This document shows, in pieces, positions 33,130-44,314 of a stretch of 64,000 bases of DNA. Where the stretch lies: assembly GCA_963971575.1 (NCBI GenBank), contig OZ020618.1, positions 43,662,509-43,726,508 on the forward strand, in the 5' to 3' direction. A program made the translations under genes and the position numbers. The notes beneath the pieces are model-generated. The model made no database searches. It was not told the origin of the DNA and saw only the letters and a program-made list of their open reading frames with translations. Origin of the DNA: Liopterus haemorrhoidalis. Lineage: Eukaryota > Arthropoda > Insecta > Coleoptera > Dytiscidae. Position 1 is the first letter of the stretch; every line of letters starts with the position of its first letter.

Positions 33130-33740
33130 AAGAATAGCAGTTTAATAGCGCCATAATTTATTTTGAGCTATATTCCCTGCTGACATTCAGCGAGATATCC
33201 TGTCTTTTTCATATTTTAAAACATATGGATGATTCTAAGTAAGCTTTTGTTTGGAAGTAGTATGTTCTCAATGATAATGATGACTTTCTACGTTTTAAAC
33301 ATGCCAACGTGGCAATCGAAAATGAATTCATCGAATTACATACAATTTTTGTTTTAATTTTAATCCTTTTATTAAAATTAATCGTGCATAATTTAACACG
33401 CGTTTAATGTGTTCAAATCCGGAAATTTATTAATAAAAATGCGTGGCAGTAATTGCTATCTGTTTATAATAAGTGTGAAATATTTCCCACAGGAAATACT
33501 GGATTTATGTCAAGGATAACACGCTAAAAAACGATCGATTTTACATATCATATGAGGCATGTTTTATATTCACATCTTAAAATAAAATGAACCCCTGACC
33601 TCAAAATGTGCAATCTGAGATGATCAATATAAAAATATAACAGCTAGGATGGGTTATAGAAACTGGTTTTACAGACATACATATCTAATTTCAGCAAAAC
33701 TTCTGTTAGTTGTAGTTAAAATTACATTGATGTCGAAAAC
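33130..33740. other. no recognised features
   Basis: AT-rich, without supported coding or repeats. Confidence 0.5.
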
Positions 33741-33743
33741 AAA

Positions 33744-34179
33744 ATATTGTTACGAATACTGCTCTGCAAGACAGTGATCTTCGAAAGTTCGGGAAATTTA
33801 TGGAAGGATTTAAGCTACTATATAAGATGCGTTCCAGCTGGGACGGGCAGCCTTAATCAAATGGTTCAGTTCAGCGTCAGTTCTAGCTAAGTAGTTCACT
33901 TCAGCGTTTAAGTTAAGGTTGTTAATAATCAGTTCCATTCAGTCAACTTCAGAGTAGAGTTACACAAATGATAAAGTTCAGTTGTGTTACTGAGTAAGTG
34001 GAATTCAGTACACTTACTGAGTGGATTTTGTGATCGAATACATGAACTACTCTGGACTACACGGAGATATACGTGAAAAAGTTCACACAAACAGTGACGT
34101 CTAATATTTAAGTGGTTTAATAAATATTTAAAATCACAATCAAATCCGTCTTATATGTTATTGTACAACGTTACAATAT
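33744..34179 (+). mobile_element. solo LTR, probably Gypsy-type
   Basis: The element at 33748-34175 (428 bp) starts TGTTACGAATACTGC and ends AACGTTACA (TG...CA), flanked by ATAT on both sides (33744-33747, 34176-34179). Inside are a TATA-like TATATAAGATGCG about 70 bp from the start and AATAAA near the end. No adjacent internal region or second LTR is present, so it is probably the product of LTR-LTR recombination. Confidence 0.72.
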
Positions 34180-34679
34180 ATAGTCTTATAAATTTAGTAA
34201 ATATATGTCCATATTGTTCTTAAAATTGTTCACACTTTTCGAAGACACAACATGTGCAGGTAAATTCTTCCAAACTTTAAAAACACAGTTAATTAAAAAA
34301 TTAGAACGCACACTTTTTTTAAAAACTTCATGCTTCACTTTAAACTCATATCCACTTAGACGACTATCACATTTAAAATCGCCACGCACTATTTTAAAGG
34401 ATGAAATAACATCACCTCTCATCCTGCTATGTTCTCAAGAAGTTAATCTCAAAATTGTCCGTCTGTCATCGTTACACAAATGTCTAATCACGAAACACAA
34501 CTTTGTGGCACGCCGTTGAACCTTCTCCATTAAGTTTATCTGAAGGGTGATCCAAATTGGACTCCGGGATTTGAAATGCGCGCCATTTTCGTTCAGTGAA
34601 TGTTGGAAGTTTGCATTTTTACAGTTGGTATCTAAACACATTGAAAATTCATCATGGCATCGTAGACTGTGCAGCAACG

Positions 34680-36320
34680 CATAAATATCGTGCAAGTTAT
34701 TATGAAAACAGGCGATCAGTTATGATTACGCGAAAAAACTTGCACTTTTTGGACGGAATAATGTTCCAAGTGAGCGTGCAATTCGTGAACTACTGCAAAA
34801 ATTTGAAACAAGTGGTATGCTTATTGAGACACCAAGAGTTCGGTATCAACGCAGAGGTCGTCGTTCATGTGAAAATATTGCTCGTATACGTGATAGCGTG
34901 CAAGAAGAACCAAGCACGTCAATCCGTCACCGTTCACAGCAATTGAATCTTTAATATGGCACTACTCAACGAATTAAAAAAAATACTTGCATTTAAAGGC
35001 GTATAAAATTCACTGACGCAAGAATTGAAAGCAGCGGACCACCAGAAACGCCATACATTTGTGGACTGGGTTTTAGAAAACACAGAAGTTGATGCTGATT
35101 TTTGCAAAAAAAATCATATGGAGCGATGAAGCTCATTTTCTTTTGAATGGGTTTGTTAATCGCCAAAATTGTTGCATCTTGGGTAGTGAAAATCCACATG
35201 CTATTCAAGAAAAACCAATGCATCCACAAATATGCACTTTTTGGTGTGCATTATGGGCTGGAGGAATCATTGGCCCGTACTTTTTGGAGGACGAAGCTGG
35301 TAACGCTCTTACTGTCAATTGTGTACGCTATCGGGAGATGCTAAACAACTTTTTTTTCAATGAAACCAACGATTTGAACTTAAATGACATGTGGTTTCAA
35401 CAGGATGGAGCCACATGTCACACAGCACGTGAAAAACTAACTTTACTTCAAACCAAAATTCCTGGTCATGTTGTCTCTTAGAGGGGCGACATCAATTAGC
35501 CAGCGAGGTCTTGCAATGTAACCCCATTAGACTTTTTCCTCTGGGCTATTTGAAGGAAAGGGTCTATGTCAACAAACCTGCTACGATTCCAGAACTAAAA
35601 GAGAACATCAGACGTGCAATTTCTGAAATCGAACCGCATTTATTGGAAACGATTACGGAAAACTTAAAGAATGGTATCATGTCAATTATACAACAGTAAT
35701 GTGAAAAGTATCCTGCTGTATGGAGCCGAAACGTGGAAAGGAGACAAGAAGGACATACAACGTATACAAACTTTTATAAACAGATGTTTAAGGAAAATCT
35801 TGGGAATATTCTGGCCCGAAAAAATAACAAATGAAAAATTGTGGAAAATAACAGAACAAGAACCAGTTAGGATGACTATAAAAAATAAGAAATGGAAATG
35901 GATAGCACACACGTTAAGAAAACAAATGGAAAACATAGCAAGACAAGCGATAGAATATAATTCAAAAGGGAAACGGAAAACTGGAAGACCGACAGAGACA
36001 TGGAAAAGAAGCATAAACAGGGAATATGCCGAAATTGGAATGACGTGGAATGAAATTAAATGGAAAGCAAAGGATAGAGACAAATGGAGAGAGGTTGTTC
36101 AAAAAATATGTGTAAATGAGAATAAATGAAACACCAACTAAAATGAAAATAAGAAGAAGTGAAATGCGTTGCTCTAGCCAATCAACCACTTTTTTCTACC
36201 GGCTATAGAAACGCGTTTACGCGCCCTATGCTCCACGTGGGAGCTAAAAGGACAAAGAGAAAGAGATCATGTCAGCAGAGTCGTGGAGGGCATTTGGCCG
36301 ACATCATATTTCATAAATAA
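34680..36320 (+). pseudogene. DD41D transposase, interrupted
   Basis: The HTH part includes NNVPSERAIRELLQKFETSG and a basic RYQRRGRRS linker. The catalytic part has IIWSDEAHFLLNGFVNRQNC, then MWFQQDGATCHTAREKL and, after stops, VTPLDFFLWGYLKERVYVNK. The second and third Asp are 41 residues apart counting through the stops, as in the element at 12577. After ITENLKNGI the frame is broken by the LINE and resumes at about 36270 with CQQSRGGHLADIIFHK and a stop. Several stops and frameshifts. Confidence 0.82.
35680..36150 (+). mobile_element. 5'-truncated LINE (RTE-like tail) inserted in the transposase
   Basis: The open frame to 36129 contains NVKSILLYGAETWKGDKKD, RIQTFINRCLRKILGIFWPE, WKWIAHTLRKQMENIARQA and KRKTGRPTETWKRSINRE. 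These are the conserved segments downstream of the RT in RTE-like LINEs. The tail ends in AAAATAAGAAGAAG. The frame has no stop until 36129, so the copy is relatively young compared with its host element. Confidence 0.85.
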
Positions 36321-36494
36321 TTGCCAAGTACTTTACGCTAATAACAATAAAATTCGGATTTTTCCAATATGTTGTTTTATTCAAAAAACAAATCCTAGAG
36401 TCTAAATTGGATCACCCTTTATCTTCTTAAAATCGGAGACAAACTGATACAGCAAACTCCAAATGTGGTCTTATGTATGTAATATACAATTTTC

Positions 36495-37375
36495 GCACTA
36501 ATTCCGGTGATGGCTGATATAAGGATCTTGATATAAATTCCTTCTTATTAGATAATAAGGACAATTACAAGGAACGCAGCAGCAGTTTTATAATTATTAC
36601 ATTTAATAATCCGCGATGTTGATTTAATCATAATATTTATCGTTTATCCCATTTGAACAATCTTCACTCATTATCTCTCATTTAATCCGGCTTCATTGCG
36701 AATAAAAACATTTAAATTGAAAAGCCCCTTTGATTCAAATTATAATTATGAGATTTTCGAATTAAAATCCGACTGTTCTCAACTTCATTGGTTTCATCTT
36801 ACTGTTATTCTTCTTCAAGTTAAAATTGTTGTAAGAGTTAATTTAGTTTCAGTAATCAGATTCGACTCTGAGGACCACTAAGCCTTGTAGTTAATGGCAG
36901 GTAGAAGCGAGTTGCTGAATTTTCTGAAACTTCCGAGCTAAGACAATTTACTAACTAAATCACAGTCATCTAGTGCCGAAGATTGAGAATTAAGGAACTC
37001 AAAACAGAGATGGTTCGTTAACCAGAAAACTGAAAATTGCTTTCTTTCAAGACAACAACGTTATCCGATTATCAAAGAAAATAATTAGTAAATTAAGAAG
37101 ATTACTACATTAAAGCTATATATTTTTATCAGTTTGTTGATTGCTTAGCTATGGTTCTTAAAGAGCAACAAAGAGGATAGATTAGAAAGTATACTTGGAA
37201 AAGAGAGACAGGAGGAAATTTTCATGCCACCATCCCACGGGGAAACCCCGCAAGCAGGAGATTTTTGCAGTTCAATTTTCTTTATATTAAGATCAGTAGT
37301 TAGTTAACACACTTGTGGCGTATCAGTACATTCCTACATGAACGTCTGGCCGTCATAAAGCTTTACGTTCGGTGT
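36495..37375. other. no recognised features
   Basis: AT-rich, without supported coding or terminal repeats. Confidence 0.5.
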
Positions 37376-37382
37376 ATACTGT

Positions 37383-37905
37383 TTCTTTCTGGCCACAGTA
37401 CCACTACAGCTCTACTTGATGTTACAGATCAAATTGTAACAGTTACCGATCAAAACCATCTTACCTGCTTAACCCTATTAGACTACTCCAAAGCATTTGA
37501 CAGTATTAATCATTGTATTCTTATAAATAAACTATCCTATATAGGTTTTGATGCAGTTAGTATCTCATTTTTCCAACAATATTTGACCAACCGTAATTAA
37601 AGTGTGTATTTTAACAACATGCTCTATTCACTCTATCTATCTCTAAGGGGGTACCTCAAGGTTCTTGTTTCGGACCTATATTGTACTCTGTGTACATTTT
37701 CGATATGGAAAAAGTCTTAAGTCTGAAATGCTGGAAACTGCATTAGATTTCTCGATAAACCACTGTTTCAGTCTAAATGCATCTAAATTAGCTATAATGC
37801 TATTTGGCAATAAATCAAAACGTGATGTAGTAGCGCAAAATTTTAATATTGTACTAAATGTACAAAATCATTATGCATACTCAACTATTTTGTGTTGCAT
37901 TTTTG
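37383..37905 (+). pseudogene. LINE reverse transcriptase fragment (Jockey-like)
   Basis: The frame contains GHSTTTALLDVTDQIVTVTD, then LTLLDYSKAFDSINHCILIN (catalytic Asp of LDYSKAFD) and, after a stop, GVPQGSCFGPILYSVYI. An internal deletion removes the YADD motif, and FSINHCFSLNASKLAIMLFG follows. Broken by a stop, a frameshift and a deletion. Confidence 0.8.
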
Positions 37906-37940
37906 TCCTGCTTATTACCATTGTTTTTATTTTTTGTGTG

Positions 37941-38746
37941 CTAATTCTTCATTGTATTTGTACAGATTGTTTTGTAGTTCGTCCTCGTTCCTTGCATTAT
38001 GACCATGTCATCCGCATAGCAAAGTTCTGCTACTTTCACATTTTCCATTTTCCAGTAACCCACAGAATATTCTTTAATCTTTTGTGTTACTTCTTTTACG
38101 GCGTCGTCTAAAACCAGTGAGAACAGTAGCGGACTGAGTACGCATCCTTGTCCGAGTCCGTTTTCAGTTATAAAAGATCTCGATACTTCATTTCTTGTTC
38201 TGACATAATTCTTACTGTCGGTATACAGACTTTTAATATTTGAGATGGTGCTTTCATGAATGCCTCTGTTTTTAAGTGTCGACCAAACTTCTTCTCTGTT
38301 CACTCGGTCGAAAGCTTTCTCCAAGTCTATGAAGCATAGGTGGATTTGGCTATTTGTTTGTAGAGCTTTCTCGCTTAATTGCCGCAACGTGAATATTGGG
38401 TCTCTCTTTGGCCTAAATCCATATTGAGAGTCTTCCAAGGATGCTTCCAGTACGTTTCTGATTCTTCGCTCGAGTATTCTTGCGTATAATTTTCCTACTG
38501 CGCTAAGCAGGGTTATACCTCTGTAATTTGAGCATTCTCTACTGCGCCTTTCTTATATATAGGTGTTATAATACTAACTTGCCAGTCTAGAGGGGATCTA
38601 CTTGTTGTTATCTCCAGATTCATAATATTCAAAAGTTTTTCTTTTCCGTGTTCTCCTGTGTATTTAATCATTTCGCTAGTGATACAGTCGTGTCCAGGTG
38701 CCTTTCCGTTTTTGATTTTCCTCAGAGCTTCTTCTAATTCTTCCAT
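37941..38746 (-). pseudogene. LINE reverse transcriptase (RTE-like), truncated
   Basis: On minus: LEEALRKIKNGKAPGHDCIT and SPLDWQVSIITPIYKKG, a frameshift near 38480-38515, then EDSQYGFRPKRDPIFTLRQL, FIDLEKAFDRVNREEVW, GLGQGCVLSPLLFSLVLDD and the catalytic CYADDMVIM. This is a nearly complete RT palm (motifs 0-5). It ends abruptly at about 37941 against the plus-strand LINE piece. Confidence 0.87.
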
Positions 38747-38819
38747 TGATATTTTATTTGACTCTTTAATTCCATTATTTTCTATCCTTAATTAAAGTTA
38801 ATTAAATGAGAATAAATTA

Positions 38820-38912
38820 TTTTTTCAAAAATCTTTTCCAAAATACAAAGCTTTGATACTGGTCTATAATTTCCAAGCTGACTCCTATCACCATGTTTAT
38901 ACTGTCATTATA
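38820..38912 (-). pseudogene. short LINE RT fragment
   Basis: On minus, YKHGDRSQLGNYRPVSKLCI followed by LEKIFEKII is the conserved K-x-G-D-x-x-x-x-x-NYRPVS motif of LINE RT fingers. Confidence 0.75.
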
Positions 38913-38914
38913 TT

Positions 38915-39608
38915 AAAGCCTCACAATAGTCGCTGCCTACATGCGTCTGACACAAGTTCATTTACATCAGACTCTTGTCCTTGATCCGATTGATTATTCT
39001 AAATTTAATAACATCAAGTTGACGCTTGTCTTACAACTAAGATTCTGCTAAGGTCTTGTTAACAATAAGTAAAGTTTTGTATTCATATTTAATAATGTTA
39101 AACTATAGCATTATCGATCATAATTGAGATTACATAGTGTTCAGAGCAAACTTATCGTTGCATAGTCAAGTTGAACACTACTTGTGAGTTAAACAGTGCA
39201 ATAGTCAGTTCAAGGACTCTTCTAAAGTGTCAGCTTGTGTTCTCTGCTGTCTGTTACATGCACTTAACATTTCTGTTGATTTACTCAAATACGAACTGAA
39301 TTAAAACAATTTAAATACGAACATTTCGCTCAGTGAAATGAAAGATGAAGTAACTGTTTTAACATTGCAATTTATAGTACAATGAAAATCTTGACATTTT
39401 ACAAAATTATTACATTTAAATGCACTAAAGGAGCTGAAGTACATTTGACTTGGTGTACGCCATTAAATTTACTTTAATAAAATTAGTTTGACAATTTTAA
39501 TATACAGAAATATATCGCAATGCGTGAACAGGGTGTATTCCTCTGTAGTAAAGTTTGTAAAGTAATTCTTTATAATTTTGTAATGTGCTATTGGTTTATA
39601 TGTATTTC
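38915..39608. other. no recognised features
   Basis: AT-rich, without supported coding. Confidence 0.5.
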
Positions 39609-39610
39609 AC

Positions 39611-41193
39611 TAGAGGAGAAGGTGGTATTATGGACCCCTGCTGGTATTATGGACCCCATCAGTTTTTCTTAAGCGACAAGATGAACTTTGGCGGAAACAG
39701 TGTAAAATAACTCTTTTACAAGACAAAGCAACAGATGCGAGCGATCGTGATCAGTACCCCAATGACAATCGTGCAGTGGACTTCTAAATTTTTTCCTAAC
39801 TATAAAACTTTTGCAAGGGTCAATCAGTCTAATTTTTTTCACATATTTAGGCTGTAAAATGTTCACATATTACTATGAAATTTCCAAATGTAAGTTTTAA
39901 ACTACAATATTACACGTTCACTCTTCATTTTGCATTAACCAATTTGACGAAAAACAATTTCTTTCCCAAGATGGCAATGCTTGCAATATGGACCACTTGA
40001 GTGCTTGTATTATGGACCCTTTATATAACCCCGTTTTTATAGACCCCGTATATCTAGGTGCTATCAACTAAAATAATTAGAAACTAATTCGAATTTTGAC
40101 CATCAGATAACTTATTGATTAGATATTAGATTATCTACTCTTTCTGGCCTTGCTTTCGAAATATTTTTCCTGACTCTGATTTTCTTGCGGCAGACCTTGC
40201 TTCACTTCAACAAGATCATTAATTCCAGCTTGCTGAAAATATGCACTCTACCTTCATATCTTCAGTTGTGCTGCCTCCATCAACTCTACCATCTAATTTT
40301 GCAGCAGTGCAGCTTACATCGACTCCACACTCTACCTCTGCAGATGTTCCTCGTGCTGCCATCAAAGTTTCACCCAAAGATATCCTTCCATACCCAAAGC
40401 CAAAAAGAAAATCCAACAGGGGAAGGAAACCTTCTTCTTCTAATCTGATACCTGGATCTCCATACAAAACAATGTTATCTGCTTTAATGGTCAAGCAAGA
40501 AAATATGTCTAGGAGGGTAAGGGGCGGCAGAATAGGCAAGGGAAGGGGGTGTGGGAGGTCCACCGAAAACTATAAACCCTCAACGTCTGGAATTGCTTTG
40601 AAGCGCAAAATGACAGTCGAAAGACAACATTTTCCAGATTCGCCTCTGGAACTTCCTGTGGGTGAGCGATATCCGAATAAGGAGGATGCAACGTGTATTT
40701 TCTGTGAAGGAAAATTCACAGATGACTGCAGAGAGGAGTTGTGGGTAATGTGTGAAGTGTGGGAGCACGAATATTATATCTGTGACTTTTGTAAATAATT
40801 TTTTTCTGTTTTTCGAATCATATCATTTATTGTTTTTTAATAATAATTAGATAATTGTTTACATTTTAGTTCTTGTTTGAAGTTTTTTATGTAACTTTTT
40901 TTAAAATTAAATTTGAGATTTTTTACTTACTGGTAGTCAAATTTCTTCATTTTACCTAACCTAAATTTGGGGACCATATTACCAACACTTTTTGATCAGC
41001 TGACGTTTTCGCCTTTTTTAGAAAAACTCATTTCACGGCTATTAGAATCAATTTTAAAAAAATTCAAACATTTATTTCAATACTAGAAAAGTTAGTTTAA
41101 CTATGTATCGTCCCAAAAATTTGATATATGAATATTTAGATTTTTAATCACAAAAAAACAAACAGGGGGTCCATAATACCACCTTCTCCTCTA
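39611..41193 (+). mobile_element. pogo-type (Tc1/mariner superfamily) deletion derivative
   Basis: The element spans 39613-41191 (1579 bp), with 26-bp perfect inverted repeats beginning GAGGAGAAGGTGGTATTA and TA on both sides. Variants of the TIR core TATTATGGACC recur several times inside both ends (e.g. 39643, 40012), suggesting multiple transposase-binding sites. Only the transposase C-terminus remains. Confidence 0.9.
40160..40798 (+). pseudogene. pogo transposase C-terminal region with PHD-like zinc motif
   Basis: It begins in one frame with NIFPDSDFLAADLASLQQDH and then shifts to the frame open from 40241. There VSPKDILPYPKPKRKSNRGR is the usual post-catalytic segment of pogo-like transposases. 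KRKMTVERQ and CIFCEGKFTDDCREELWVMC with YICDFCK form the C-terminal PHD-like zinc motif, in which several middle Cys/His residues are missing by a small deletion. The CENP-B HTH and DDE domain are deleted. The 185-codon frame from 40241 is open. Confidence 0.8.
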
Positions 41194-41199
41194 CTATAA

Positions 41200-41948
41200 A
41201 TGATTCTTATTTGATACCTTAAAACTAAGAAGTATAACGGTAAGGTCTTCTGATCGAGTTAACGTGTGGAAGAAAAACAGTTGATTGTCAGCTGTTAAAA
41301 CCTTTGTATTATATTTTTAATATCAAAAAAGAACATACACTACCTTAGTCATGAATCCAAAAATCCATAATATTATTAAACATAATTTAGCTAAGAAATA
41401 AAAAAATAGTTAATATTGTCAAAAACACAAAAACTGCAATATTTTCCAAAACTGAAACCTGATCAAAAATTCCTCCTGTACGTTTCCGGTTTAGATCAAC
41501 GCACATTACTTAGAAAATGTTCACATTTTTAGTTTAACCTCTTTCAGTTAAAAGGCGCGAGACAGTGATTTTTTTAGTAATCTACGTCTTAAGAGCTTCC
41601 TTTTGATACCACACAATATTTTTTTTAAATATTTTTTTTTCAACTACACAAAAAATCGATATTTTTTGAACTAATCTTATCAAAAATTCCTGTTGAACTG
41701 TTCCGGTTCTCTACATTGATGGGATCTGGATGTTTACCATTATGGATATTTTTTTTTTCTTCAGATTTTTAGATCAACCCCTCTGGGAAATATGGTGGGG
41801 AACAAAAGATTTTACATATTTTTATATTCGCCAATCATTTCGTTTTATAATTCGCCTATAAAAAAAAAGATTTTTCAAAAATAAAAATTTGTTTGTGTAT
41901 CCACGCATTAAGAGGTATCATTTGATACCCCACTCAACATTTAAAAAA
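41200..41948 (-). repeat. dispersed repeat, second HINE-like family, truncated
   Basis: Reverse-orientation blocks match 30640-31560: GGAATTTTTGATCAG (here 41461-41475, complement) and GGTATCAAATGATACC (41914-41929). Truncated on the right by the insertion at 41950. Confidence 0.5.
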
Positions 41949-41952
41949 AAAT

Positions 41953-42567
41953 CAGCTGTGGCCACCACAGGACCGACCGCCATCATACAGTACTTGTATA
42001 AAATACATTCTAGCAGCAGAGTAAAAATAACTTCGCCTAATATTTTCTAACAGAGATATTATTTATCATCACCATGGAAACGTTACATATAAGTATGAAA
42101 AAATTGAGACAAAAAAATTTTACAAAAATTTGTCGAAATTTTTCGTTTTATCAAAAAACATCTCAAATAAAAGTTATTAGTTATTGCATTTATAGCAACT
42201 TTTGTTCAATAAATTTTTTCGAAATATTTTTCTGTTGCTAAATATTCGCAAAAATCTTAAAATCGACACGAGTAAACTCCCATTTCTAGTCAACCGATTT
42301 TTACCAAAAGTTGATCAACTTGTGTCATTGATGTCAAAAGCTTAAATATGCAGTTTCATAAAAATCATTTTAGCCTAATTTGCTCTGCACGTGTACACAG
42401 ACAGACGGACAGAGCGACGAACAGACAGACAGACGGACCGACAGACATCATGCTAAAAATAGTCAAAACGTTATGTAGGGACCTCAATTCGTGGAGATCC
42501 ATAGAAATCTCGAAATGTCTAAATCGGTATGATCACAATACCTCCCTTATATATGTTGGCGGTCGGT
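41953..42567 (-). mobile_element. HINE/DINE-1-like copy c
   Basis: A full-length copy on minus: ACCGACCGCCAACATATATA start (42567), a (GTCY)n tract near 42445-42399, inverted TGGCGGTCGGT (41972-41982 complement), stem-loop CTGTGGTGGCCACAG and CTGATTTT end. About 600 bp. It is inserted in the truncated repeat at 41200-41948. Confidence 0.72.
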
Positions 42568-42569
42568 AA

Positions 42570-43445
42570 ATATATATTTATTTTTTAATTTCTTACATAT
42601 TTGTACGTAAAACTATTTATAATTATTTTTTGCCAAAATTATAACGAACTTTACAAAATTAAACATGCCACTGAGTATAAAAACTATTTAAATTTAAAAT
42701 TCACTGTACAAGTCTATTTAATTTATAGAGATAAGAAGGCGAAGTTTTACCAAGTAGTTTTTTTTTGTTTATATAAAAAAAATGAGCTATTTTTAGTAGG
42801 ATTAATCTGTCTAGGCATAGTGGTGGTTGAAGAAATACTCATACAGATAGAAAAGTGAGTGGGTGAAGCGGATATTGATGACAGGATGTGTAGCAAATTC
42901 TGAAAGGCTCTTGATTGATGTAGTTTGGTGCGGGTTTGTTGAACTTTCGCTATTAAGTGGTCATATGGTGGATACATATCCTCTTCTATTCCACTACGAA
43001 TATTAACCCACAAAAAATAAAGTGCAGTGAATTATTCACTGCATTTTTCAAATAAAATAAAAAATGGTTTCAAATTATACTGATATCAATAAAATTAAAA
43101 ATTAGAAAACGTATTAAATTTTAAAAACAAATATCGCATACGCTCGATATTTGTATAATATAATTTAGAAAATGTAAAAAGTTTTCCAAGGTACAACAGT
43201 TTGCCCTATCTATATTAATAAAATTGGAAGCTATGTCTGCTTCTATATTTCTTCGGATTCCCAATTGGTTTCTACACCTTTCAGATAATTATAAAACATT
43301 ATTCCCAAAAAAAAAAAACATTTTTTTTCTGTCTGTCTGTCTGTTTGTCCGAGATTGACGCAAAATTTTCACAACATCGGAATTTATACGTATTGAAAAA
43401 GCGAGCAATCTTGAAATGCGGCAATTATAATTTTAGTTTTATTAT
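42570..43445. other. unassigned; short (TCTG)n at 43328
   Basis: TCTATATTAATAAAATTGG at 43208 followed by TCTGTCTGTCTGTCTG at 43328 could be the start of another rolling-circle-type element, but no end was found. The minus-strand frame 42747-43013 is not recognised. Confidence 0.35.
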
Positions 43446-43450
43446 ATATA

Positions 43451-43985
43451 TACAGGGTGTTTGTTTGAAACGGGGCACCCCGAAAATCTCCTTTATTTGT
43501 AAAGATACAAAAAATCTTCAGAACAAAAGTTAAACTAGACAAAAAGGCCCATCTAAAGGTTACTATAGGAATTCTGAGGCACTTCTGGTTTCACCGGAAA
43601 TGATGACAACTTTTGATCTAGCATAGGGAATTGATAATTTTATATTTTTTTCCTAAAAGTACATTAAATTAGCTTTACAATGACACCAAAAAGTCATATT
43701 TTTATGTTAACCATTCCAAAATGGCGACCATTTATTTACAAAATAATAATCAACATAAGTTTTACAAAGTTGAACGTAGCAAGCTTTGAAAACAATAAAA
43801 ATAGAAACAAAATATCTCTAAAATAAACTATTTGACTATTTAGAAAAAAAAAAAACTATTACTTTTTACAATTATTTTACAAAAAAAAAAATTACAAATG
43901 TTCGATCAAACCACCATTATTGTCCACACATTTTCTCATTCTTAATAAAAACTCTTCCATCGCCCTTAACGCCCTTATAACCCTT
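43451..43985 (-). mobile_element. half copy of the long-TIR Tc1/IS630-type element
   Basis: It starts after TA with CAGGGTGTTTGTTTGAAACG and follows the right arm of the 20842-21892 element (reverse orientation) to the transposase tail. On minus the tail reads RAMEEF, then LLRMRKCVDNNGGLIEHL. It is truncated at about 43985, where the HINE copy d begins. Confidence 0.85.
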
Positions 43986-44020
43986 AATAAAAATAACGTA
44001 AAAAAATTATTTTTTTTAAA

Positions 44021-44309
44021 TCAGCTGTGGCCACCACAGGACAGACCGCCAAAAATCTTCCATTTCAAGATGCCCGATTTTTACCAAAAGTTGATGCCAT
44101 GGATGTGAGAGGCTTAAAAATGAATTTCATAAAAAACCGTTTAGACAAATTCGTTTTACACATGTCTAAGGACCGAGAGACATCATGCTAAAAATAATAA
44201 AAACATTATTATGTAGGAACCTCAATCCTTGGATAGCCATCGAAATTTAATAATGTCAAAATCGGTATGATCACAATACCTCCCTTATATGTATGTGGCG
44301 GTCGGTAAA
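44021..44309 (-). mobile_element. HINE/DINE-1-like copy d, internally deleted
   Basis: Both ends of the family are present (44309 side GTCGGT-type start, 44024 side stem-loop CTGTGGCCACCACAG complement), but about 300 bp of the middle, including the GTCY tract, is missing. Confidence 0.7.
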
Positions 44310-44314
44310 AAATT

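Larger units (their letters stand above)
34544..36418 (+). mobile_element. second DD41D element, itself split by a LINE
   Basis: Inverted ends share GGGTGATCCAAATTGGACTC (left) and, reversed, GGGTGATCCAATTTAGACTC. TTATCT flanks both ends (34535-34540 on the left, 36419-36424 on the right), so a longer duplication than TA is possible. It carries a decayed transposase (34680-36320) into which a LINE fragment (35680-36150) was inserted. Confidence 0.8.
34186..36490 (-). mobile_element. CR1/L2-like LINE C-terminus, split by a DD41D element
   Basis: The left piece (34540-34186) reads NLMEKVQRRATKLCFVIRHL, then LRLTS, RMRGDVISSFKIVRGDF and VINLW-like FLINCVFKVWKNLPAHVVSS plus KSVNNFK. The right piece (about 36490-36420) reads RPHLEFAVSV before the break. 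RPHLEYA...W.P...DI..[LI]EKVQRRATK is a conserved LINE segment, so the two pieces are halves of one copy separated by the insertion at 34544-36418. Confidence 0.78.

Noticed and set aside
42747..43013. Minus-strand 88-codon frame (MWVNIRSGIEEDMYPPYD...)
   Set aside because: Could not be tied to any family; no supporting context.
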